Below are positions 1 to 8,163 of a DNA stretch of 64,000 nt, piece by piece. Source of the stretch: Microbulbifer sp. YPW1 (GTDB taxonomy: Bacteria; Pseudomonadota; Gammaproteobacteria; Pseudomonadales; Cellvibrionaceae). A model generated the notes under the pieces. That model saw only the letters and a program-made list of their open reading frames with translations, made no database searches and was not told the DNA's origin. The position numbers were made by a program, and so were the translations under genes. Every line of letters begins with the position of its first letter. The first letter of the stretch is position 1. Location of the stretch: the NCBI RefSeq assembly GCF_013367775.1, contig NZ_CP055157.1:310001-374000 (forward strand), written 5' to 3'.

Positions 1-594
1 ATCGGCATGCCGGATGTGGGTATTTTCCCCATGCCCCAGGCCAATGCGTTCGCCACCGGCTGGAACCGTAACAACGCACTGGTCGCGGTGAGCGCGGGCC
101 TGCTGCAGCGCTTCAACCGCGACGAGGCGCGCGCGGTGATTGGCCATGAAATCGGTCACGTGGCCAACGGCGATATGATCACCCTGGCACTGATCCAGGG
201 GGTGGTGAACACCTTTGTGATGTTCTTCGCGCGACTCGTGGGCTTCTTCGTGGACCGGGTACTGCTGCGCAATGAACAGGGCCTGGGTATCGGCTACTAC
301 CTGACTTCCATCATCATGGACATGGTGTTCGGTGTATTCGCCATGGTCATCGTCGCCTGGTTCAGCCGTCGCCGCGAATACCGCGCCGATGAAGCCGGCG
401 CGCACCTGGCCAGCCCCAACGCAATGATCGCAGCGCTGGCGCGAATCAAGGCGGAGTCCGAGGCCGGACGCGAGGAGCCGCTGCCGGCCAACATGAAAGC
501 CTTCGGCATCTACGGCAACAGCATGGCCGCCCTGCTCGCCAGCCACCCGCCCCTTGAGGATCGGATCCTGGCGCTGCAAAATTCTGCTCGTTGA
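1..594 (+). CDS. htpX: HtpX zinc metalloprotease, 3' part
   Basis: Inner-membrane M48 metalloprotease that degrades misfolded membrane proteins. Only about the last 197 residues are in the window; the frame is open at base 1, so the start lies upstream. The zinc-binding HEIGH motif is at nt 145-159, followed by two hydrophobic segments (roughly nt 175-250 and 285-360). The third zinc ligand is expected in the [11 protein letters not shown] segment near nt 370-400. HtpX proteins are usually about 290 residues, so roughly a third is missing because of the window edge, not truncation. A 10-bp GC-rich hairpin lies just downstream. Confidence 0.95.
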   Translation: MGMPDVGIFPMPQANAFATGWNRNNALVAVSAGLLQRFNRDEARAVIGHEIGHVANGDMITLALIQGVVNTFVMFFARLVGFFVDRVLLRNEQGLGIGYYLTSIIMDMVFGVFAMVIVAWFSRRREYRADEAGAHLASPNAMIAALARIKAESEAGREEPLPANMKAFGIYGNSMAALLASHPPLEDRILALQNSAR

Positions 595-610
595 TCGCTA
601 ACAGTACGGG

Positions 611-632
611 GCGTGCCCGCCTGCGGGCACGC
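611..632 (+). terminator. GC-rich stem-loop after htpX
   Basis: Perfect 10-bp inverted repeat GCGTGCCCGC / GCGGGCACGC with a two-base spacer, between the htpX stop and the next gene. No T-run follows, so it may be a weak or Rho-assisted terminator or an mRNA-protecting hairpin. Confidence 0.35.
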
Positions 633-675
633 CTGTCACTACAGCAAATCTATACGCAGGAGCCCGCCCACAGAA

Positions 676-1737
676 ATGACGCCGACAAAACCCCTTTCCG
701 CTTTCGCCCTGTCCCTGCTGATGATCTGTACCGCGCTACCTGCGCAGGCAGACTCCCGCATCCCCCAATTCGCCACAGACGATGAAACCAACACCATGCA
801 GGTGTTCAATTTCGCCAGTCCATCGGTGGTGTATGTCACCAACGAAGCCGTGGTGCGCGACCGCTGGACCCTGAAACTGCACACCGTACCCAAGGGAGCC
901 GGCAGCGGCTTTATCTGGGACATCCAGGGCCATGTGGTGACCAACTTCCACGTGATCGAGGAGGCCCGCAAGATCACCATCACCCTGCAGGATCGCAGTG
1001 AGTGGCCGGCCACCCTGGTGGGCTCGGCTCCGGAAAAAGATCTGGCGGTACTCAAGATCGACGCCCCCGCGGAGTTGCTCAAACCACTGCTGCCCGGGCA
1101 ATCCGCCGGACTCTCAGTGGGGCGCAAGGTGCTCGCGATCGGCAACCCCTTCGGTCTCGACACCACGCTCACCACCGGTGTGGTCAGCGCCCTCGGCCGC
1201 GAGATCGAAGCCGCGGGCAACCGCACCATTCGCAACGTGATCCAGACCGACGCAGCGATCAATCCCGGCAACTCCGGCGGGCCGCTGCTGGACTCCAGTG
1301 GTCGCCTGATCGGCGTCAATACCGCGATCTACAGCCCCAGCGGCGCAAGCGTGGGCATCGGCTTTGCCATCCCGGTGGATACGGTGAAAAAGATCGTTCC
1401 GGAACTGATCGCCCACGGACGTCTGGTGCGGCCGATCCTCGGAATTGAATCCGCGCCGGACCAGTGGGCCAGTCGCTACGACTTCAAAGGGGTTGCCGTA
1501 CTGCGTACCGCACCGGGGCTGCCGGCGGAGCGCGCCGGCCTGCGCGGTGTCTACCGCAGTAACCGCGGCGGCTGGCAGCTGGGCGATGTGATCATTGGAA
1601 TCGATGGATTGCCCATCAGTAACTACGACGATCTGATGAACGTGCTGGAAAACCGGCGCCCCGGCGACAAGGTGAAGGTGGATTACCTGCGCGATGGGGA
1701 GACGTACCAGACCTCACTGGAACTGGCGGCGCCTTGA
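676..1737 (+). CDS. Periplasmic HtrA/DegS-family serine protease with one PDZ domain
   Basis: Trypsin-like S1C protease of 353 residues. I chose the ATG at 676 because it opens a clean signal peptide (hydrophobic stretch about 8-22, cleavage after AQA) and an AGGAG lies at 658-662; an in-frame upstream start would add 21 non-signal residues. The catalytic triad is visible: His92 (TNFHVI), Asp122 (EKDLAVL) and Ser200 (NPGNSGGP). A single PDZ domain covers about 255-353. The cleavable signal suggests a soluble periplasmic enzyme rather than membrane-anchored DegS. One PDZ and this length separate it from DegP/DegQ, which have two. It follows htpX, so two envelope proteases are adjacent. Confidence 0.88.
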   Translation: MTPTKPLSAFALSLLMICTALPAQADSRIPQFATDDETNTMQVFNFASPSVVYVTNEAVVRDRWTLKLHTVPKGAGSGFIWDIQGHVVTNFHVIEEARKITITLQDRSEWPATLVGSAPEKDLAVLKIDAPAELLKPLLPGQSAGLSVGRKVLAIGNPFGLDTTLTTGVVSALGREIEAAGNRTIRNVIQTDAAINPGNSGGPLLDSSGRLIGVNTAIYSPSGASVGIGFAIPVDTVKKIVPELIAHGRLVRPILGIESAPDQWASRYDFKGVAVLRTAPGLPAERAGLRGVYRSNRGGWQLGDVIIGIDGLPISNYDDLMNVLENRRPGDKVKVDYLRDGETYQTSLELAAP

Positions 1738-1844
1738 TGACTTTGTAAGATGCCCGGTGGCAGTACCGCCACCGCAGCCAGTTAAATTCAATCGCTATTT
1801 CGGTACACTCTCACGCCAGATTGAATCAGGCCGGAACAGATCCC

Positions 1845-2189
1845 ATGCAAAAACACTTTCTCTGCCGCTACGAAGACCTCAGCGAAGGCGACTCCAAAGG
1901 CTTCTCCCTCGGAGACAACAGCGCCGGAATGAACAATGTATTTGCGGTAAAGAAAGATGGCGAGATTTTCGCCTACAAGAACATCTGCCCGCACCGGGGC
2001 ATCAACCTGGAGTGGCAGCCGGACCAGTTTCTGGATTCGGAAAAAGCGCTGATCCAGTGCGCCTCCCACGGCGCCCTGTTCGAAATCACCACCGGTGAAT
2101 GTATCGCCGGCCCCTGTGCCGGGGACGCGCTGACACCAGTACCGGTGGAATACGCCCAGGAGGGACTCTACGTCCTGTTGGCAGACTGA
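1845..2189 (+). CDS. Rieske [2Fe-2S] small ferredoxin-like protein
   Basis: Protein of 114 residues that is a Rieske domain and little else. Cluster ligands are Cys48-x-His50 (CPH) and Cys72-x2-His75 (CASH). The ATG at 1845 is preferred over the in-frame TTG 24 bases earlier. No membrane anchor or signal is seen, so it is probably a cytoplasmic electron carrier or a subunit for an oxygenase-like enzyme encoded elsewhere; no partner oxygenase or reductase is adjacent. It converges with sfsA with a gap of only 6 bases. The specific electron-transfer partner cannot be named. Confidence 0.85.
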   Translation: MQKHFLCRYEDLSEGDSKGFSLGDNSAGMNNVFAVKKDGEIFAYKNICPHRGINLEWQPDQFLDSEKALIQCASHGALFEITTGECIAGPCAGDALTPVPVEYAQEGLYVLLAD

Positions 2190-2195
2190 CTCCCG

Positions 2196-2906
2196 TCAGT
2201 CTTTCTGGGGCAGGTACGGAAGCGGCGCCTCAAGGCGAATCTCGTCCGCGCCCAGTTTCGCCCGATAGGCGATCACCTCCACCCCCGCCGCAACCGCCTC
2301 TTTCAGCGCCGCCGCATAGGCAGGGTCGATTTCTGCGGCGGCCTCCACAGTTTCTATGGCCGAGTGCTGGACGCAGTAAAAAAGCACCGCGCGCACCCCG
2401 GATTGTGCCAGCTTCTGCAATTCCCGCAGATGCTTGGCGCCACGCGCACTGACCGCATCGGGAAACAATCCGCGCGCCCCTTCCGCCAGAGTGACGTTTT
2501 TCACTTCCACATAGCAGTCGCCCTGCTCACCACTCAGCAGAAAATCGATACGGCTGTTTTCCTCGCCGTACTTCACCTCCCGGCGCAACCGGGCATAGCC
2601 CTGTAACTCTGAAACCACGCCGCTGGTGATGGCCTCCTCCACCAGATGGTTGGCGCGGCCGGTATTCACGCCCGCCAAAGCGCCTTCCGGCGTGGTGGTG
2701 ATTTCCAGGGTATGGCGGTACTTGCGCTTGGGATTACCGGAGTCGGAAAACCAGCAAGGCGTGTTTTCCTCCCAACAATTTTTCATTGAGCCGGTGTTCG
2801 GGCAGTGAATGGTTATAATTTCACCAGATGAAAGTTCAATATCGGCGAGAAATCGCTTGTAGCGGCGCAATAATTTTCCCTGGGCCAGGGGCGGGTTAAT
2901 TTTCAC
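2196..2906 (-). CDS. sfsA: Sugar fermentation stimulation protein SfsA
   Basis: 236 residues, close to the 234 of the E. coli protein. The N-terminal part is an OB-like region (KRYKRFLADIELSSGE), followed by the conserved HCPNTGSM segment. The C-terminal half has the nuclease-like core, with RIDFLL at about 115-120 and the YVEVKN strand at about 130. It is described as a DNA-binding protein affecting maltose metabolism genes; its biochemical role is still unclear in general. In many gammaproteobacteria sfsA lies next to dksA, as here, where the two are divergent with a 288-bp intergenic region. Confidence 0.93.
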   Translation of the reverse strand: MKINPPLAQGKLLRRYKRFLADIELSSGEIITIHCPNTGSMKNCWEENTPCWFSDSGNPKRKYRHTLEITTTPEGALAGVNTGRANHLVEEAITSGVVSELQGYARLRREVKYGEENSRIDFLLSGEQGDCYVEVKNVTLAEGARGLFPDAVSARGAKHLRELQKLAQSGVRAVLFYCVQHSAIETVEAAAEIDPAYAAALKEAVAAGVEVIAYRAKLGADEIRLEAPLPYLPQKD

Positions 2907-3194
2907 ACAACAACCTGTAAAAAGTCAGAATTGGATGGACTGAACGCCAACCTGTCGAAAAAACGGTCGCCAGAATACACCATCCCGTTCATTCTTTGCC
3001 GAAGGATCGTCCTCAGTGCCGTTACAGAGCAACATTTTGTGGCGCAGCCCTGAGAGTTTTGATAGTTTCCTCGCCTTGGTCGCGCTAGCGGCCTGAGGAT
3101 ACAGCCGGCGGTCGCTTAGGCTTTGTGCAGCCTGCTAGGCTTGAATTTGGTTGTAGTGCCCTAATAACTCAGGGCCCGTATTACGAGAGAGGCA

Positions 3195-3638
3195 ATGACT
3201 ATGCCCAATACTGCTGCGAAATCCGATTCTCTGCACGGCTTCGAGCCCTATCAGGAACAGAAGGGCGAGGAGTACATGAATGAGAAGCAGCAGGAGCATT
3301 TCCGCAAGCTGCTGCTGGCCTGGAAGGCCGAACTCATGGCAGAAGTGGATCGCACCGTAACTCACATGAAAGATGAAGCTGCAAACTTCCCTGACCCGGC
3401 GGATCGCGCCAGCCAGGAAGAAGAGTTCAGCCTGGAACTGCGCACCCGCGATCGCGAGCGCAAACTGATCAAGAAGATCGACGCCACGATCGAACTGATC
3501 GACCAGGAAGATTACGGCTTCTGTGAAGCCTGCGGCGTCGAGATCGGCATCCGCCGCCTGGAAGCACGTCCCACCGCCACCCTGTGCGTGGACTGCAAAA
3601 CCCTGGCGGAGATCAAGGAAAAGCAGATTTCCGGCTGA
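3195..3638 (+). CDS. dksA: RNA polymerase-binding transcription factor DksA
   Basis: 147 residues. DksA enters the RNA polymerase secondary channel and potentiates ppGpp control of rRNA and amino acid promoters. The coiled-coil region (about 30-105) carries the acidic tip DPADRAS at 67-73 with both aspartates present. The C4 zinc finger is intact: Cys110, Cys113, Cys131, Cys134. The ATG at 3195 is preceded by a purine-rich GAGAGAGG ribosome binding site. The N-terminal extension of about 27 residues before the coiled coil is usual in Pseudomonas-like DksA. gluQ follows 83 bases downstream, the standard arrangement. Confidence 0.97.
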   Translation: MTMPNTAAKSDSLHGFEPYQEQKGEEYMNEKQQEHFRKLLLAWKAELMAEVDRTVTHMKDEAANFPDPADRASQEEEFSLELRTRDRERKLIKKIDATIELIDQEDYGFCEACGVEIGIRRLEARPTATLCVDCKTLAEIKEKQISG

Positions 3639-3721
3639 TCTGCCGTTGCCCGGGCAGCATTTGAGCTGCCCGGCACTCCTTCCCCATCTCGACTGTTTCA
3701 CCCGATTCCCCGGTTTACGGC

Positions 3722-4588
3722 ATGCCCGAACAATACATCGGCCGCTTTGCCCCCTCGCCCACCGGCCCGCTCCATTTCGGCTCCCTGGTCTGCGCCATAG
3801 GCAGCTACCTCGATGCCATCGCCCACGGCGGCCACTGGCTCGTGCGCATGGAAGACCTGGACCCGCCACGGGAAATGCCCGGCGCCGCCGAGCGCATTCT
3901 TCACGCGCTGCACGCCCACGGCTTGCACGGCCACGGTGAAACCGTCTGGCAGAGCCACCGCCACCACCTCTACAAGAGCGCGCTGGAACAGCTACAGGCA
4001 CAACAGCTGATCTACCGCTGCCACTGCACCCGCGAACAGATCCGCCGCGCCGGCGGCCACCGCCGGGAAAACTGCACCGCCACCCAATCCGGCGATGACA
4101 GTTACGCCCTGCGCTTTCGCTGCGCCGGCGCACAGGAGACCTTTCACGACCTCTGGCAGGGCGAACAGACCCAGATCGTCGACGAAGACCCGATCCTGAA
4201 ACGCAAGGACGGCCTCTACGCCTACCAGCTGGCAGTGGTCGTGGACGATATCGCCCAGGGCGTGAATTGCGTGGTGCGGGGAGCCGACCTGCTGGATTGC
4301 ACCGGCGTACAGAGTCAGTTATTCCGTGCACTGGGGGGCCGGGTTCCCCAGTTCGGACATCTGCCACTGGTGATGAACGAGGGTGGCCAGAAACTCAGCA
4401 AGCAGAATCACGCCGCGCCACTGGACGACAAAAAGGCTTCCGCGAATCTGGTTCAGGCACTGGGCTTCCTGGGGTTTCACCCGCTGCCGGGGCTCGAATT
4501 AGAACTTCCGGCGCAGATTCTCTCCTGGGCGAGTGCGCGCTGGCAGCGACAAGCCGTGGACCGGCGTAACCGCCTGCTAGCGCAATAG
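3722..4588 (+). CDS. gluQ: Glutamyl-Q tRNA(Asp) synthetase
   Basis: 288 residues, a truncated glutamyl-tRNA synthetase paralogue without anticodon-binding domain. It attaches glutamate to queuosine at the wobble position of tRNA(Asp). The HIGH-like motif is PLHFGSL (residues 16-22), the KMSKS-like motif is KLSKQN near residue 226, and the zinc-binding part has CHC near residue 100 plus a later Cys. Placement directly after dksA is the conserved gammaproteobacterial arrangement and supports co-transcription. A long inverted repeat follows 38 bases after its stop. Confidence 0.95.
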   Translation: MPEQYIGRFAPSPTGPLHFGSLVCAIGSYLDAIAHGGHWLVRMEDLDPPREMPGAAERILHALHAHGLHGHGETVWQSHRHHLYKSALEQLQAQQLIYRCHCTREQIRRAGGHRRENCTATQSGDDSYALRFRCAGAQETFHDLWQGEQTQIVDEDPILKRKDGLYAYQLAVVVDDIAQGVNCVVRGADLLDCTGVQSQLFRALGGRVPQFGHLPLVMNEGGQKLSKQNHAAPLDDKKASANLVQALGFLGFHPLPGLELELPAQILSWASARWQRQAVDRRNRLLAQ

Positions 4589-4626
4589 AGATTTCGACAA
4601 TGCCGACTCAATAGCTTCAATGCTAA

Positions 4627-4740
4627 GGTGGCGATAGCGGGAACAGCTTTGCGAGACCTTCACCGCCATGGATGGCGGTGCAGAGCCCCCATGGATGGGT
4701 TTACGGCGTGTCTCGCAAAGCTGTTCGCGGTAGCGCCACC
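4627..4740 (+). repeat. Long inverted-repeat element, copy 1 (ANGGAN-loop family)
   Basis: Outer arms 4627-4657 and 4710-4740 are 31 nt each with 28 complementary positions. Between them are two hairpins with the same hexaloop ATGGAT: a 7-bp stem (CACCGCC / GGCGGTG, 4661-4680) and a short CCC / GGG stem (4688-4699). The predicted fold is a three-way junction. The loops start 23 nt apart. The core after the second loop, GGGTTTACGGCGTGTC, is shared with other copies while the outer arms differ. It lies between gluQ and cbrX. Confidence 0.85.
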
Positions 4741-4873
4741 GCCACTGCGCTTCGATCAGGACCGGCACCAGTAGAACCAGCAAAGAGTTGAACTCTCCCC
4801 CAAGCGCGCATTAACATTTTGCGCCGAATTTCTCCCTTTCTGCCTCACCGCAGGACGACCCTACAGGTCCTTA

Positions 4874-5050
4874 ATGAGCAACCGTACCCTGTTAATCCTG
4901 CTGGTACTGGTGGGCTATGTATTCAGCCCCACCGTATTCACCTGGATGATCAACCCATCCGGCGCCTGGTATCGCCCCTTCATCCTCTGGTTCGTACTGA
5001 TCCTGCTGGCGATCTTTATTCAGCGGAGGCGCAAACCCGATGACCTTTGA
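4874..5050 (+). CDS. cbrX: CbrX-like small membrane protein
   Basis: A 58-residue protein with two hydrophobic segments (about 5-24 and 36-51) and a basic tail ending RRRKPDDL. It starts with ATG at 4874 and stops at 5048-5050, overlapping the cbrA start (5040) by 11 bases. In Pseudomonas a similarly small protein, CbrX, precedes cbrA and its translation is reported to be coupled to that of CbrA. Position, size, two-helix topology and overlap all fit. I assign the name by synteny and architecture, not by alignment. Its biochemical function is unknown. Confidence 0.75.
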   Translation: MSNRTLLILLVLVGYVFSPTVFTWMINPSGAWYRPFILWFVLILLAIFIQRRRKPDDL

Positions 5051-8036
5051 GATCGTCAACATTGCGCTGATCGGCGTCGCCTATATTTTTGCCCTGTTTT
5101 TCGTGGCCTTCGCCACCTCCAAGGGCTGGCTGTCCAGCAACTGGGTAAGACACCCGTTCTTCTACGTGCTCTCACTGGGCGTCTCCCTCAGCGCCTGGAC
5201 CTACTACGGCATCATCGACCTCGCCTGGCAACACGGCTACGGGGTACTCGCCTACTACCTCGGCACCGGCGCCATGTTCCTGTTCGCACCGGTGGCCCTG
5301 GAACCGCTCGCGCGCCTCGCCCAGCGCTACCAGCTCACCTCCCCCGCAGACCTGCTGGTATTCCGCTACCACAGCCGCGAGGCGGGCACCCTGGCCACCC
5401 TGTTCATGCTGCTGGGACTGCTGCCACTGATCGCACTGCAGATCCAGGCCGTAGCGGAAACCCTGGCACTGCTATCCCGCGACAATGTGGCGGCACTGGC
5501 ACTGCCCGCCAGCGGCGTCACCAGCAAAGACCTGATCGCCTTCTTGTACTGTGTGCTGCTCGCGCTGTTTACCAGCACCTATGGTGCATCCGGTAAACGG
5601 CGCGCCGGCCTCGCCAGCGCCATGGCCCTGGAATCCCTGGTAAAACTGGTGGCCCTGCTGGCGGTGGGGCTGTACGCGGTATACGGCGTGTTCGGCGGAC
5701 TCGGCGAGCTCGATCAGTGGCTCGCGCAGAACAACGACATGCAGCAACTGCTCTACTCCCCGATCAAACAGGGTTCTTCTCACACCCTGCTGCTCGTGTT
5801 TATCGCCACCGCGGTCGCAATGCCGCATATTTTTTATCTCAGTATTGCGGATCGCCCCGCCACCCAGGGGCTGCGCACTGCCAGCTGGGGCTTCCCCCTG
5901 TTCCTGCTGCTGATGGCGTTACCCATCTTCCCCATCATGTGGGCGGGCTTTGCCCTGGATGTGGCGGAACCCGTGCAGTACTTCACCCTTGCGGTGCCCC
6001 GCGCCAGCGGCTCGGCAACCCTGACCATCCTCGCCTTTATCGGCGGCCTGTCCGCGGCTACCGGCGCGCTGATCATGATCACCCTGGCGCTGTCCACCAT
6101 GGTGATGAACCACTGGTTGCTGCCGGGTACCCGCTGGCAGTCCGACGACAACATGTATCGCCAGCTTCTGTGGCTGCGCCGGGCGCTGGTCGCAGCGCTG
6201 TTTCTCGCGGGCTTCGGCTTCTACCTGCTGCTCAACAATCGCCTGTCCCTCTCCGACCTGGCCATCATCGCGTTTATCGCCTCGCTGCAGTTCCTGCCTG
6301 GCATCTTCGCGGTAATTCACTGGCCTCAGGGCAATCGCCGCGGCTTTATCGGCGGACTGCTGGCGGGCATGCTGATCTGGGCCGCGGGCCTGCTGTTCCC
6401 CGCCATGGTGGGCAACAGCGGCATTGCGTTCGGCAGCTACCGGATTCCCCTGGGCATGGAAATCTGGCCGCAGATCACCACCCTGTCACTGTCAGTCAAC
6501 GTGCTGCTGTTCGTGTGTCTGTCGATATTCACCCGCGCCAGCAGCCTGGAGCGCTACGCCGCGGACCTGTGCAGTGACGACTCCATCAGCCAGGCGCTGC
6601 GCCTGGAGCTGGATGTGCAATCCGCCGCCGAATTCCGTATGCGCCTGTCCGAGAGCCTCGGTGCCGCCACCGCAAGCCAGGAAGTCAGCCGCGCCCTGCG
6701 ACAGCTCAACCTGCCGGAGAACGAGCGGCGGCCGTACGCCCTGCGCCAGCTGCGCGACAAGCTGGAGGCCAACCTGTCCGGTCTGCTGGGGCGGGTGCTG
6801 GCAGGGCAGATTGTGGATCGGCACCTGCCGTTCGTTACCAGCGATCAGCCGGCCAACAAAGACATCAACCTGATTGAAACCCGCCTGAGCCGGTACAAAA
6901 ACCAGCTGACCGGTCTCGCCGCGGAACTGAACAACCTGCGTCTCTATCATCGGCAGATGCTGGAAGAGCTACCCATGGCCGCCTGCTCCCTCGGGCGCGA
7001 TGGCGAGATCCTGCTGTGGAACTACGCCATGACCGACCTTACCGGGGTCAGCGCCAGTGAGGTTATCGGTTCCAAACCGGAGTACCTGCCGGAACCCTGG
7101 CGATCCCTGGTCACCGAATTTGCCGAATCCGCCGATGGCAGTCGTTTCAAGCAACAGGTGGAGATGGATGGCAGCAGCCGCTGGCTCAACCTGCACAAGA
7201 CACGCCTCAAGCAGCGCACGGGAAAATACGGACGAGAAAATAAAGAAAGCGGTAAAGAAAACCGCAGTGACGGCCAGATGCTGCTGGTGGAAGACATCAC
7301 CGAGACCCAGGTGCTCGAGCAGGAGCTGATGCACAGCGAACGCCTGGCCTCGGTAGGCCGCCTGGCCGCCGGCGTCGCCCACGAGGTAGGCAATCCGGTT
7401 ACCGGCATCGCCTGTCTCGCGCAGAACCTGCAGTTTGACTCCGACAATCCCGAGGTCCTCGAGACCGCGGACCAGATCCTGAGCCAGACCCAGCGAATCA
7501 GCCGTATCGTCCACTCCCTGGTGAGCTTCTCCCACAGCGGCAACCAGGAAAGCGAAAAGGCCCCGGTAGACCTGCACGCCTGTGTGGAAGAAGCGGTACA
7601 GCTCCTGTCCCTGCAGCGAGACAAGACCGAGGTCACCTTCGCCAATCGGGTACCCGAGGATCTCTACGCGCTGGGGGACAACCAGCGACTGATTCAGGTG
7701 TTCATCAATCTGCTCAGCAACGCCCGCGATGCCAGTCCGGATGGCGGCAACATCGAAGTAGAGGGTTACATTCGTGCGGGGCTCGCCTGTATCGCGGTCA
7801 CCGATGACGGACCGGGTATATCCCCCGCTCACCGCGAGCGAATCCTCGAGCCGTTCTTCACCACCAAGGAACCCGGGGAAGGCACCGGCCTGGGGCTGGC
7901 AATGGTCTACAGCATCGTGGAGGAGCACGGCGGACAACTGGAACTGGTGAGTCCCGCCCACCCGGAAACCGGACGCGGCGCGCGATTTATCGTGCAATTG
8001 CCACTGGAAAGCACCGAGAATGGGGCGATCTCGTGA
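5040..8036 (+). CDS. cbrA: CbrA sensor histidine kinase with SLC5 transporter-like domain
   Basis: 998 residues. The N-terminal ~500 residues form a 12-13 helix sodium:solute symporter (SLC5)-like membrane domain, followed by a linker/STAC region (about 510-640), a PAS domain (about 640-750) and a kinase core. The phospho-accepting His781 is in GVAHEVGNP; the ATPase has NLLSNARDA, DDGPGIS and GTGLGLAM. CbrA controls carbon/nitrogen catabolism through CbrB and, in Pseudomonas, histidine use and catabolite repression. A polar low-complexity insert rich in Lys, Asn and Glu sits at about 731-748 between the PAS domain and the kinase. It overlaps cbrX by 11 bases, suggesting coupled translation. 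cbrB follows after 127 bases. Confidence 0.93.
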   Translation: MTFEIVNIALIGVAYIFALFFVAFATSKGWLSSNWVRHPFFYVLSLGVSLSAWTYYGIIDLAWQHGYGVLAYYLGTGAMFLFAPVALEPLARLAQRYQLTSPADLLVFRYHSREAGTLATLFMLLGLLPLIALQIQAVAETLALLSRDNVAALALPASGVTSKDLIAFLYCVLLALFTSTYGASGKRRAGLASAMALESLVKLVALLAVGLYAVYGVFGGLGELDQWLAQNNDMQQLLYSPIKQGSSHTLLLVFIATAVAMPHIFYLSIADRPATQGLRTASWGFPLFLLLMALPIFPIMWAGFALDVAEPVQYFTLAVPRASGSATLTILAFIGGLSAATGALIMITLALSTMVMNHWLLPGTRWQSDDNMYRQLLWLRRALVAALFLAGFGFYLLLNNRLSLSDLAIIAFIASLQFLPGIFAVIHWPQGNRRGFIGGLLAGMLIWAAGLLFPAMVGNSGIAFGSYRIPLGMEIWPQITTLSLSVNVLLFVCLSIFTRASSLERYAADLCSDDSISQALRLELDVQSAAEFRMRLSESLGAATASQEVSRALRQLNLPENERRPYALRQLRDKLEANLSGLLGRVLAGQIVDRHLPFVTSDQPANKDINLIETRLSRYKNQLTGLAAELNNLRLYHRQMLEELPMAACSLGRDGEILLWNYAMTDLTGVSASEVIGSKPEYLPEPWRSLVTEFAESADGSRFKQQVEMDGSSRWLNLHKTRLKQRTGKYGRENKESGKENRSDGQMLLVEDITETQVLEQELMHSERLASVGRLAAGVAHEVGNPVTGIACLAQNLQFDSDNPEVLETADQILSQTQRISRIVHSLVSFSHSGNQESEKAPVDLHACVEEAVQLLSLQRDKTEVTFANRVPEDLYALGDNQRLIQVFINLLSNARDASPDGGNIEVEGYIRAGLACIAVTDDGPGISPAHRERILEPFFTTKEPGEGTGLGLAMVYSIVEEHGGQLELVSPAHPETGRGARFIVQLPLESTENGAIS

Positions 8037-8146
8037 TCTGCCTGTTACCAGCAGACAGCGAATTTGAACATTTTTCAGCCAGATCGGGCTATTTGGGTTG
8101 CATAGAAACGCCCAAAAGGTAAAACTTAGCCTCCCCTGAACAATTT

Positions 8147-8162
8147 GTAACCAGGCGTAACA
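8147..8162 (+). promoter_or_regulatory. Directly repeated GTAAC boxes upstream of cbrB
   Basis: GTAAC at 8147-8151 and GTAACA at 8157-8162 occur 10 bases apart immediately before the cbrB ATG. The same half-site recurs upstream of the CrcZ-like promoter. This could mean autoregulation by CbrB, but the match is short. Confidence 0.25.
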
Positions 8163-8163
8163 C

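Noticed and set aside
3141..3167. Sigma-70 promoter of dksA (TTGAAT ... TAATAA)
   Set aside because: The spacer is only 15 bases and there are similar AT-rich hits nearby, so I did not annotate it.
4577..4783. Short minus-strand frame through palindrome copy 1
   Set aside because: It reads across both arms of an inverted repeat; such frames occur by chance in these elements.
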